Positions 1 through 5,439 of a stretch of 15,767 nucleotides of DNA are shown in pieces. The position numbers and the translations under genes were made by a program. The DNA lies in assembly GCA_900548085.1 (NCBI GenBank), contig URJF01000023.1:1-15767 (forward strand). The letters run 5' to 3'. The notes under the pieces were generated by a model. The model did not search any database. It had not been told where the DNA came from and saw only the letters and a program-made list of their open reading frames with translations. The stretch comes from an uncultured Oscillospiraceae bacterium (GTDB lineage: Bacteria; Bacillota; Clostridia; Oscillospirales; Acutalibacteraceae). Numbering within the stretch: the stretch's first letter is position 1; each line of letters begins with the position of its first letter.

Positions 1-29
1 CCTGCCTTCTAAAAAGAAACTTATACTAA

Positions 30-284
30 AGTCTTAAAGAATATCAAAAACACGATAATATCGCTAATGAATTACAAAAAGTTATAAAAGCTCAAAAATT
101 ACCTAAAACGGATACTCAAATGTTTAGACATTCGAGTGCTTATTTTTTAATCGAAAAACCACCAAAAGACTTAGGTTTTGACAGAAGCAATGTATATCTC
201 TATTTCGGACACAGTAACGAATATATGCTCCGTGAGATATACGGAAGATTTAATAAAAAGCAAAAAAAGAAACATTATTTGTAA
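30..284 (+). pseudogene. 3' remnant of a tyrosine recombinase (integrase)
   Basis: The open frame ends in TAA at 282-284 and is preceded by an in-frame TAA at 27-29, with no start before the internal ATG at 120. It carries the C-terminal signature of phage/ICE tyrosine recombinases: QMFRHSSAYFL (usual HxxRH, with His replaced by Gln), then YFGHSN (Arg/His box) and REIYGRF with the likely nucleophilic Tyr. The frame at position 2 (LPSKKKLILKS) runs into a stop at 35-37 and could be the upstream continuation, so a frameshift near 30-37 is plausible. The lost HxxR histidine, missing N-terminus and early stops suggest a dead gene, perhaps the scar of an integrated element lying to the left. I infer the function from motif order only. 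Confidence 0.6.
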
Positions 285-295
285 ATTTTGGCTAA

Positions 296-487
296 ATAGC
301 TTCATTTCACAAAAAGAGCGACGAAGAAAGGCAACGAGATGAAATAATAAAAAAACCAACCAAAAAAGTATTGAATGGTAATGATAAAGCATCATATAAC
401 GCACGAAAAGACCGTATTTTTGCGCAAATAGATTTCATTGTAAAAAATACCGATAGAGATATTTACTATTTTTCATCTAAGGACTAA
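296..487 (+). pseudogene. unrecognised coding remnant without a start codon
   Basis: A 63-codon open frame lies between an in-frame TAA at 293-295 and TAA at 485-487. It has no ATG and no ribosome binding site. The composition is protein-like (a charged KKSDEERQRDEIIKK stretch, then ARKDRIFAQIDFIVKNTDRDIYYF), but I do not recognise the family. It directly follows the integrase remnant and shares its very AT-rich, lysine-rich character, so it is most simply another piece of the same decayed element. The rest of 488-565 shows nothing I can name. Confidence 0.25.
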
Positions 488-565
488 TCTGTAATTGATG
501 AGTACACGAAAACATATCCTCACGAATTCATCAATTTTTAGGAAGAAAAACAACAAAATACATAG

Positions 566-597
566 AAAAAAGGTGCAGAAAATTCTGCACCTTTTTT
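566..597. terminator. rho-independent terminator, bidirectional
   Basis: The arms are 566-580 and 583-597, with a GC-rich core GGTGCAG/CTGCACC flanked by an A-run on the left and a T-run on the right, so it can act on either strand. It sits at the 3' end of the minus-strand gene ending at 613 and closes the decayed plus-strand region. Confidence 0.8.
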
Positions 598-612
598 ATT
601 TAATATGAGCTA

Positions 613-948
613 TTATTCTTGATTGTCTATTTCATAATTTGTATCATTTTTAGCTGATACGATAAGCGAAATAATGTCTTTAATTACAGTTATCGGGGCA
701 ACTATCCAACCAAGAACTAAGGATATGAATAATTTACCTACAATTCCCAGCAAACTGACGGCTGTAATGATGTGCGAAGCAAATTTCCAACCGAGTGGTA
801 TTCCACCTAAAAATAAGCCGAACATAATAAATGCTACTGCTTTATCGCCCGGAATAGCGTTAATACCAATAATTCCTCCAACTACAATTCCAATAACTAA
901 TGTTATGAGGTCTTTTATAAATTTTTTCTTAGCTTCTGATTTTGTCAT
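613..948 (-). CDS. small membrane protein, divergent from XRE regulator
   Basis: This is a 111-aa protein of unknown function. After a short basic N-terminus (MTKSEAKKKF) it has about three hydrophobic segments: one Ile/Val/Gly-rich (residues about 13-32), one containing the FIMFGLFLGGIPLGW stretch (about 40-55), and one at about 65-95. It ends in a polar tail. The start at 948 is supported by an AGGAG box 7 nt upstream (AGGAGAATATATATG). Upstream are a strong promoter (996-1024) and three palindromes shared with the divergent regulator gene at 1104, so it is probably the regulator's target. The role is unknown: a stress- or antimicrobial-responsive membrane protein is one guess, and I see no domain that decides it. 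Confidence 0.75.
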   Translation of the reverse strand: MTKSEAKKKFIKDLITLVIGIVVGGIIGINAIPGDKAVAFIMFGLFLGGIPLGWKFASHIITAVSLLGIVGKLFISLVLGWIVAPITVIKDIISLIVSAKNDTNYEIDNQE

Positions 949-973
949 ATATATTCTCCTATTGAAAAAAATA

Positions 974-991
974 TTAGTGATATTTCACTAA
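974..991. promoter_or_regulatory. operator palindrome 1
   Basis: TTAGTGA-TATT-TCACTAA, perfect 7-bp arms (8 bp with the flanking A/T). It covers the predicted transcription start of the minus-strand membrane-protein promoter, a position from which a bound protein would block initiation or clearance. It shares its sequence with two further sites in the same intergenic region, so it is a likely binding site of the XRE regulator. Confidence 0.7.
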
Positions 992-995
992 TTGA

Positions 996-1024
996 ATTTT
1001 AGCATTTTAATTCTCCTAAGTCAA
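996..1024 (-). promoter_or_regulatory. sigma-A-type promoter of the membrane-protein gene
   Basis: On the minus strand: -35 TTGACT (1024-1019), 17-nt spacer, -10 TAAAAT (1001-996), preceded by TGC as an extended -10. The predicted start near 989 falls inside operator 1, and operator 2 begins 7 bp upstream of the -35 box. Confidence 0.7.
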
Positions 1025-1030
1025 TAGTTT

Positions 1031-1048
1031 TTAGTGATAATTCACTAA
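1031..1048. promoter_or_regulatory. operator palindrome 2
   Basis: TTAGTGA-TAAT-TCACTAA with perfect 7-bp arms. It lies just upstream of the -35 box of the minus-strand promoter and between the two divergent promoters. It is the same motif as the sites at 974 and 1060. Confidence 0.7.
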
Positions 1049-1056
1049 CTTATTAC

Positions 1057-1084
1057 TTGTTAGTGATATATCATTAAATAAAAT
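1057..1084 (+). promoter_or_regulatory. promoter of the XRE regulator gene
   Basis: -35 TTGTTA (1057-1062), 16-nt spacer, -10 TAAAAT (1079-1084). Operator 3 fills the spacer and overlaps the -35 box, the classic arrangement for autorepression. Confidence 0.6.
1060..1077. promoter_or_regulatory. operator palindrome 3 (imperfect)
   Basis: TTAGTGA-TATA-TCATTAA, one mismatch from the perfect palindrome at 974 and 1031. It lies between the -35 and -10 boxes of the regulator's own promoter. The weaker match would suit a lower-affinity autoregulatory site (inference). Confidence 0.65.
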
Positions 1085-1103
1085 TAACTTATAGAGGTGT
1101 AAA

Positions 1104-1346
1104 ATGGGAATATATCAAGCCGTTGTAAATAGAATTAACAATCTATGTAAAGAAAGAAATATTACTCCTAATGCTTTAAGTTATCTTTCAGGAGTATCAC
1201 AATCAACAATTAAAAGTATTTTGAATGGAGAAAGCAAAAACCCCGGAATTGTAACACTTAAAAAATTATGTGACGGACTTGATATAAGCATAATTGAATT
1301 TTTCAATACAGAAGATTTTGAAAATCTTGAACAAGAGTTAAAATAA
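1104..1346 (+). CDS. XRE-family helix-turn-helix transcriptional regulator
   Basis: This 80-aa single-domain protein has a Cro/C1-type (HTH_3) fold spanning about residues 8-65. NITPNALSYLSGVSQSTIKS contains the turn and recognition helix, followed by NPGIVTLKKLCDGLDISIIEFF, typical of these repressors. The start is supported by GAGGTG at 1094-1099, 4 nt before ATG. It has no effector or dimerisation domain beyond the short acidic tail, so any signal would act through this small protein or a partner. It is transcribed away from the membrane-protein gene at 613, and three matching palindromes lie between them. Most likely role: autorepressor that also controls that gene. The neighbouring integrase remnant suggests it may have come with a mobile element. 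Confidence 0.9.
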   Translation: MGIYQAVVNRINNLCKERNITPNALSYLSGVSQSTIKSILNGESKNPGIVTLKKLCDGLDISIIEFFNTEDFENLEQELK

Positions 1347-1371
1347 TTCATACTTTATTAGGGGTGAAAAA

Positions 1372-1452
1372 ATCAAACAAATAAAAAACAAATTACAAAA
1401 TCAGATTGAATATGATATGAATTGATACGATAATCAAAATAAATATACATAA
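1372..1452 (+). pseudogene. possible decayed small ORF behind the regulator
   Basis: A short frame would read IKQIKNKLQNQIEYDMN, stop, YDNQNKYT. It begins at ATC, 8 nt after an AGGGG box (1360-1364) that has no usable in-frame start, and is interrupted by TGA at 1423-1425 before a final TAA at 1450. A lost start (ATG to ATC) plus a TGG-to-TGA change would explain the pattern. It is too short to prove coding and I do not recognise a family. Confidence 0.2.
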
Positions 1453-1470
1453 TTTTTTATAATTAAACTC

Positions 1471-1498
1471 TTGATATTTTTATTTTGTATGATATAAT
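1471..1498 (+). promoter_or_regulatory. promoter of queT
   Basis: -35 TTGATA (1471-1476), 16-nt spacer, -10 TATAAT (1493-1498) with an extended TGA in front. Transcription would start near 1505, exactly at the first paired base of the leader RNA structure. Confidence 0.75.
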
Positions 1499-1504
1499 AG
1501 CAAC

Positions 1505-1611
1505 CGTTAACCTATATAAGCGATTTAGCCGATAGTGGTTAAACATAGAGGTTAACATTGCGGTACTTGGCATCAACCCGCATTATCAGTAGTATTTTCG
1601 CTGTACTACTA
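1505..1611 (+). promoter_or_regulatory. candidate preQ1 riboswitch upstream of queT
   Basis: The leader of about 140 nt is heavily structured. A long outer stem pairs GTTAACCTAT (1506-1515) with ATAGAGGTTAAC (1545-1556). An alternative GGTTAAAC at 1537-1544 competes for the same 5' arm. A second hairpin pairs TGCGG (1559-1563) with CCGCA (1578-1582). A third pairs AGTAGTA (1588-1594) with TACTACT (1604-1610). There is no T-tract after the last hairpin, so control would be translational, with the AAGGAG at 1626-1631. preQ1 classes II and III are known to precede queT genes, and class III occurs in Faecalibacterium-like Clostridia, so class III is my preferred guess. I did not verify the consensus. 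Confidence 0.6.
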
Positions 1612-1642
1612 ATAAAAACAAAACTAAGGAGACAATTTAATT

Positions 1643-2179
1643 ATGAAAAACAAAAAGGTAACTTTTATTGTTCAGGCGGCTGTTATTGCCGCGATGTATG
1701 CAGTATTGACCTACGCTCAGAACTTTATTTTTCCGGGTACGACATCGGCAGCGGTACAATTCAGAGTGTCCGAGGCACTTAATGTTTTGGCACTGTTCAC
1801 TCCGGCAGCTATCCCCGGTCTCACAGTAGGGTGTGTACTGTCTAACATAGTCAATATCGGCTCCGGCTTACCGCTCGATATGATATTCGGCTCGTTAGCT
1901 ACACTGGGTGCAACAGCTTGCATCTACGCACTGCGTAATGTTAAAATCGGCTCATACCCAATCGCATCTATGCTTATGCCGGCAGTGTTTAACGGTGTAA
2001 TCGTAGGATGGGAAATTGAGCAGTTCTTCATAGACGGTCCATTCCACTTTGCAGACTTTTTGGTACAGGGCGGATTGGTAGCCCTCGGCGAATTAGCCGT
2101 TATGGCAGTTCTCGGCACAATCCTTTACTACACAATGATAAAAAGAAAACTGAACAAAAAACTGTTTTTAAATAGATAA
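1643..2179 (+). CDS. queT: QueT-type ECF transporter substrate-binding (S) component, queuosine precursor uptake
   Basis: This is a 178-aa integral membrane protein with about five to six hydrophobic segments. The motif VQFRVSEAL (residues 38-46) and the Gly/Pro-rich segments after it match the QueT family (COG4708). QueT is the S component of an energy-coupling-factor transporter. It binds a queuosine precursor such as preQ1 and works with a shared EcfA/A'/T module encoded elsewhere, as none is in this window. The ATG at 1643 has AAGGAG 11 nt upstream, slightly long spacing. The gene is monocistronic, between its own promoter and a terminator at 2202-2240. The riboswitch-like leader fits repression when preQ1 is plentiful. 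The length is normal for the family and the frame is intact. Confidence 0.92.
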   Translation: MKNKKVTFIVQAAVIAAMYAVLTYAQNFIFPGTTSAAVQFRVSEALNVLALFTPAAIPGLTVGCVLSNIVNIGSGLPLDMIFGSLATLGATACIYALRNVKIGSYPIASMLMPAVFNGVIVGWEIEQFFIDGPFHFADFLVQGGLVALGELAVMAVLGTILYYTMIKRKLNKKLFLNR

Positions 2180-2201
2180 TACCGAAGTAATAAGAAGTAA
2201 T

Positions 2202-2240
2202 AAAATGCCTGTAAGCATACTCTCTGCTTACAGGCATTTT
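2202..2240. terminator. terminator of queT, bidirectional
   Basis: A 16-bp perfect stem (2202-2217 with 2225-2240) around the core TGCCTGTAAGCA, 7-nt loop, A-run before and T-run after. It also overlaps the stop codon of the decayed minus-strand gene ending at 2240. Confidence 0.9.
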
Positions 2241-2554
2241 TATTTTTCATTCAGTATTCCGTTTAACATAATATATATCAGTTTATCATATTTAGAAAGC
2301 AATTCTTCCTTTTTAGTGGTTGCCGTTTCTTCGTTTATAGCAAATATGATTTTCTTTAGTTGTGGCATGAATGTACGCTCATAAACAAGTCGCATTACAT
2401 CGAATAGATTATCTATAGAAATTTCGAGATTGAGATTTCCGCTGCTTACTATCTCCATGGTTTTGGCACGCATAGCATTCAAAAAAGCAACATACTCCTA
2501 CTGAATAAATTCTACCTCTTTAGATGTGAAACTCTCAAGTGCACTGGAAATCAT
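2240..2554 (-). pseudogene. amber-interrupted gene of unknown function
   Basis: An 80-codon frame (2482-2240, TTG start) reads as a plausible helical protein: EIVSSGNLNLEISIDNLFDV, then VMRLVYERTFMPQLKKIIFA and a polar Lys/Glu end. It has no well-placed ribosome binding site. The same frame continues upstream through a single TAG at 2498-2500: from an ATG at 2554 it reads MISSALESFTSKEVEFIQ, stop, EYVAFLNAMRAK. The continuity of helix-like sequence on both sides suggests one gene broken by a nonsense mutation, with its 5' end also lost. I do not recognise the family. The alternative is a short intact gene starting at the TTG. Confidence 0.35.
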
Positions 2555-2736
2555 TGAGTAACTGTTGAGGCCTGTAACAGCATTGCTTCTGCCAGACGGC
2601 GGAGTTATGGGTATAAGGGTAGGTGCAAAGTTCGTCGATTATATTGGTGACGACGGAGTATATACAAACGGTGCATAGATTGAAAGATCTATGCCCTCTG
2701 TTTTACCATCATTCTGCAACAAATTCAAAACGCTAT

Positions 2737-2764
2737 AAAAAAGCAGCACAACCGATGGCTGTGC
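2737..2764 (-). terminator. terminator of sigK
   Basis: On the minus strand the stem GCACAGCC (2764-2757), loop ATC, GGTTGTGC (2753-2746) is followed by TGC and TTTTTT (2742-2737). It lies about 40 nt beyond the sigK stop codon. Confidence 0.8.
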
Positions 2765-2803
2765 CACTATCATATTTTATTCATATCTAAATATGCAAAT
2801 GTC

Positions 2804-3496
2804 TTACTTGCAATTTTGCTTTATGTCATCCAAAACTTTCTTTTCTATACGAGAAACATAGGAGCGACTTATGTTGAGCAGTTCCGCCACTTCTCGCTGT
2901 GTCAATGGCTTTTTGTTGTTAAGTCCATAACGCAAAACGATTATCTTTTGCTCTCTCGGGTCAGTCATATTTTCGATATACTTTTTCACCTTAAGCCAGC
3001 GCACCTTTGTCTCAAGATTTTCCGCAAGATCGCAGTCATCGCTGATTATATCCTCAATAGTAAGAGGGTTTCCATCCTTGTCGGTATCTATTGTGTCACC
3101 CAAAAAGACATCGCCGTCCTGCTTTTTTTGACTGCGAAAGTACATCAATATTTCGTTTTCTATGCAGCGTGCGGCATAGGTAGCGAGTCGTGTGCCCTTT
3201 GTGTAATCAAAGGAATCTATGGCTTTTATCAGTCCGATAGTACCTATTGAAATAAGCTCGTCAGTATCATTCGTCTTACTGTAGTATTTTTTCACTATAT
3301 GCGACACAAGGCGCAGATTGTGCTCAATGAGTATCTGCCTTGCCACGGGGTCTCCTGCCGCCATTTTTTCAAGCTGCTCCTGCTGTTGTTTTGCAAAAAG
3401 AGGTTTTGGAAATCCGGAACCGTTTTGGATATGTAAGATAAACAGTAATAAGTTTGTACCTAAAAAAGAAAGTAGTGCAGACAGCATTTTCATCAC
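2804..3496 (-). CDS. sigK: RNA polymerase sporulation sigma factor, pro-sigma-K
   Basis: Late mother-cell sigma factor of endospore formation. The 230-aa frame has the expected hydrophobic pro-sequence (residues about 5-21, LSALLSFLGTNLLLFIL), removed during membrane-linked processing in Bacillus. Region 2 contains EHNLRLVSHIVKK (58-70) and the -10-recognition helix GTRLATYAARCIENEI (101-116). Region 4 contains LTQREVAELLNISRSYVSRIEKK (198-220), the -35-binding helix-turn-helix. The gene is uninterrupted, with no skin-type insertion. The frame opens with GTG (3496), ATG (3493) and ATG (3487). The last has GGTG 6 nt upstream and is my preferred start. A 6-bp hairpin overlaps this area. It is monocistronic with its own terminator, flanked by decayed sequence downstream. 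Confidence 0.95.
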   Translation of the reverse strand: MMKMLSALLSFLGTNLLLFILHIQNGSGFPKPLFAKQQQEQLEKMAAGDPVARQILIEHNLRLVSHIVKKYYSKTNDTDELISIGTIGLIKAIDSFDYTKGTRLATYAARCIENEILMYFRSQKKQDGDVFLGDTIDTDKDGNPLTIEDIISDDCDLAENLETKVRWLKVKKYIENMTDPREQKIIVLRYGLNNKKPLTQREVAELLNISRSYVSRIEKKVLDDIKQNCK

Positions 3497-3515
3497 CGCT
3501 AATAACTATGCGGTG
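3494..3515 (-). promoter_or_regulatory. hairpin over the sigK translation start
   Basis: On the minus strand CACCGC (3515-3510), a 10-nt loop, GCGGTG (3499-3494). The 3' arm includes the Shine-Dalgarno-like GGTG and the GTG start, so the fold would hide the ribosome site. It could be chance. No experiment is implied by the sequence. Confidence 0.4.
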
Positions 3516-3573
3516 CAATGCTTGTATAATAACCTCTAAATGCTAATTAAAACCAATCCGCCCGCACACACTG

Positions 3574-4278
3574 CTATGCCTCTATTACTCCTATACCAAT
3601 ACCGAGCTTTTTGCCGGAAAGGATATACTTTTTTGCATTTCTTTGGAGCGTAGTATTTTCAGGATATGATGATTTGATTATCCTACGCTTACCAAAAATT
3701 CGTTCTATAGCCTGTCGGTCGTCCTGTGAGCTGTAGACAATGTCGAACATGGATTGAAACTGCAAAATATTACAGCCGGACTCCATAAATAAATAGTTAT
3801 TGTCATACATAAGCCAACTTTCGCAGACCATATACTCGTATATGAAATCGGGAAAATATTTTTTCAAAAACTCTTTGCCGTTTTGTACAGATTCAACACA
3901 GGCGGAAAAGGAAAGCGGCTCGCCCTGTGGGATATGAATATTGACTATATTGTCACCGAAATCGAACGGCAGGCAATCATAATCAAAGGTTACATTGCGT
4001 GCTTTGTCTATCTGGTACTGCAATCTGCCTACTTTGAACAACTCACAGCACAGATGATTTTTTATCCAGCCAATATTTTTCAGCCCATTGTTGTTATTAT
4101 TTTCGCACCAAATGACAATATCTGTCATAGTATCAAAAAAGATTTTTTCATCTATGCCGAGATCATTGTACATAGGCAAAGTGTAACGTTCGGCATAAAC
4201 GAGAGATACGGCAAGCCTTGTCATATCGTCCTTTTTTTGCATAAAAGCAAAACCGTTTTGCTTACACTTATCTGCCAA
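3574..4278 (-). CDS. acyltransferase-like (GNAT_C-type) protein, 5' end frameshifted
   Basis: This 234-codon frame starts at TTG (4278) with no ribosome binding site. It resembles Firmicute proteins annotated as acyltransferase-like, with a GNAT-type C-terminal domain: IVNIHIPQGEPLSFSACVES, then a YFPDF and CESWLM segment, as I recall the family. Substrate unknown. The same frame is open upstream (KKCLRSALEDYYAYNEEKIN) as far as about 4352 but has no start there. A short frame beginning MNRILDEIKLNKKEYQIK at 4408, behind a good promoter, would join it if a 4-bp tandem duplication at 4342-4349 were removed, giving an intact gene of 276 aa. So this is probably a recently broken gene, or an assembly/sequencing error. 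It lies upstream of sigK in the same direction. Confidence 0.6.
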   Translation of the reverse strand: MADKCKQNGFAFMQKKDDMTRLAVSLVYAERYTLPMYNDLGIDEKIFFDTMTDIVIWCENNNNNGLKNIGWIKNHLCCELFKVGRLQYQIDKARNVTFDYDCLPFDFGDNIVNIHIPQGEPLSFSACVESVQNGKEFLKKYFPDFIYEYMVCESWLMYDNNYLFMESGCNILQFQSMFDIVYSSQDDRQAIERIFGKRRIIKSSYPENTTLQRNAKKYILSGKKLGIGIGVIEA

Positions 4279-4339
4279 GCGGTTAATTTTTTCTTCATTG
4301 TAGGCATAATAGTCTTCTAATGCCGACCTGAGACATTTC

Positions 4340-4408
4340 TTATGAATGACAAGTTTTTATTTGATATTCTTTTTTATTTAGTTTAATTTCGTCTAATATT
4401 CTGTTCAT
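4340..4408 (-). pseudogene. 5' fragment of the acyltransferase-like gene
   Basis: ATG at 4408 opens a 22-codon frame (MNRILDEIKLNKKEYQIKTC, then HS) ending in TAA at 4342-4340. The -10 box TACAAT ends 6 nt before the ATG, so the transcript may begin at the start codon. Removing one copy of the tandem ATGA repeat (plus strand 4342-4349) joins this frame to the one ending at 3574 with no stop in between, and the total length becomes a multiple of three. Confidence 0.55.
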
Positions 4409-4414
4409 ATCGGT

Positions 4415-4443
4415 ATTGTAACATTTTGGGCACGGCAGGTCAA
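4415..4443 (-). promoter_or_regulatory. promoter of the acyltransferase-like gene, probably leaderless
   Basis: Minus strand: -35 TTGACC (4443-4438), 17-nt spacer, -10 TACAAT (4420-4415), then 6 nt to ATG at 4408. The predicted start of transcription coincides with the A of the ATG. Confidence 0.65.
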
Positions 4444-4450
4444 ATGCCTG

Positions 4451-4479
4451 TTGTAATCACCGACAAATATATGTATAAT
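4451..4479 (+). promoter_or_regulatory. promoter of the RluA-family gene, probably leaderless
   Basis: -35 TTGTAA (4451-4456), 17-nt spacer, -10 TATAAT (4474-4479), then ACAAGT and ATG at 4486. There is no Shine-Dalgarno sequence before this ATG. The geometry is identical to the divergent promoter 30 bp away. Confidence 0.6.
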
Positions 4480-4485
4480 ACAAGT

Positions 4486-5439
4486 ATGAAAAAAATAATT
4501 GTATCAAAAAATGACGCAGGCAAAAGGCTGGACAAACTGCTGATGCAGACCTTTTCAACTCTGCCAAAATCAATGATGTTCAAGCAAATACGGAAAAAGA
4601 ACATTAAGGTGAATAAAAAGAGATGTAAAGGCGAACAGCTTGTCAGTGAAGGAGATGTTATTGAACTGTATCTTCCCGACGATATGCTGACAAAAAAGGC
4701 AGTGCACTATGACTTTTTGGAAGCGCCTAAAGAGCTGAATATCATATATGAGGATGATAACATAATTCTTTTAGACAAGCGGGTTGGGCAGCTTTGTCAC
4801 CCTGACGGAAAAGAGTATGTAAACACTCTGACAGCGGCATTAAAAAGATATCTGTACGAGAAAGGCGAATGGACACCTGACAAGGAGAACACCTTTACGC
4901 CTGCGCTTGCTAACAGAATAGACAGAAACACAGGCGGAATAGTAATAGGTGCCAAAAACTATCAGGCGCTAAAGATATTAGGTCAAAAAATCAAGGACCG
5001 AGAAATCTCAAAATACTATCTCACTGTAGTGACAGGAATATTTAAGGTACCGTCAGCCACTCTGACAGGCTATCTGACAAAAGATGAAAAGAAAAATATG
5101 GTAACTGTCACCAAGCAAAGCCGTGATGGTGCCAAGAAAATAGTAACAAAGTACACGGTAATCGACAGCTATGACAATCTGTCTCTGTTAGAAATAGAAC
5201 TGCTTACAGGCAGAACTCACCAAATAAGAGCACATATGGCAAGCATTGGCCATCCCCTTTTAGGCGACGGAAAATACGGCAAAACTCACGGAAGATACCG
5301 TCAGGAGCTGTTTTCCTACAAACTGCGATTCGACTTTTCTACCGATGCAGGAATTTTGAACTACCTAAACGGAAAGGAATTTGAATCGAAAAACTGCAAA
5401 ATGCTAAAACAATTTAAGGAAAGAAAATATGAAGAATAA
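4486..5439 (+). CDS. RluA-family RNA pseudouridine synthase
   Basis: This 317-aa enzyme converts uridine to pseudouridine in RNA, most likely rRNA. The exact target site cannot be told from sequence. An S4 RNA-binding domain (residues about 1-65, including AGKRLDKLL) precedes the catalytic domain. The catalytic motif reads NRIDRNTGG (143-151) with Asp146 as the expected nucleophile. Asn replaces the more usual His of HRLD, a variant I associate with Firmicute paralogues. GRTHQIRAH (242-250) is the second family motif. An upstream in-frame TTG at 4426 and ATGs at 4444 and 4471 exist, but homology starts at 4486. The 6-nt distance from the -10 box suggests a leaderless mRNA, whereas 4444 has only a weak AGG upstream. 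The stop overlaps the next gene by 11 nt. Confidence 0.9.
   Translation: MKKIIVSKNDAGKRLDKLLMQTFSTLPKSMMFKQIRKKNIKVNKKRCKGEQLVSEGDVIELYLPDDMLTKKAVHYDFLEAPKELNIIYEDDNIILLDKRVGQLCHPDGKEYVNTLTAALKRYLYEKGEWTPDKENTFTPALANRIDRNTGGIVIGAKNYQALKILGQKIKDREISKYYLTVVTGIFKVPSATLTGYLTKDEKKNMVTVTKQSRDGAKKIVTKYTVIDSYDNLSLLEIELLTGRTHQIRAHMASIGHPLLGDGKYGKTHGRYRQELFSYKLRFDFSTDAGILNYLNGKEFESKNCKMLKQFKERKYEE

Noticed and set aside
674..991. Plus-strand 105-codon open frame opposite the small membrane protein
   Set aside because: It is the Pro/Thr-rich shadow of the minus-strand gene, has no ribosome site, and runs through the promoter and operator 1.
996..1016. Short frame on the minus strand, ATG CTA AAA TTC AAT TAG with an AGGAG box
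   Set aside because: Only five codons, and it overlaps the -10 box, so the transcript starting near 989 would not contain it.
2184..2203. Direct repeat GAAGTAATAA twice, before the queT terminator
   Set aside because: Two short AT-rich copies only. No sign of a functional repeat or attachment site.
2804..3496. Search for a skin-type insertion in sigK
   Set aside because: The gene is continuous from pro-sequence to region 4 with no interruption, so no excision system is needed here.
3516..3545. Possible sigma-E promoter of sigK (TATACAAG with AGCATTTAG upstream on the minus strand)
   Set aside because: The -10-like element fits partly, but the -35-like element is about 10 nt away instead of about 14, so I cannot support it.
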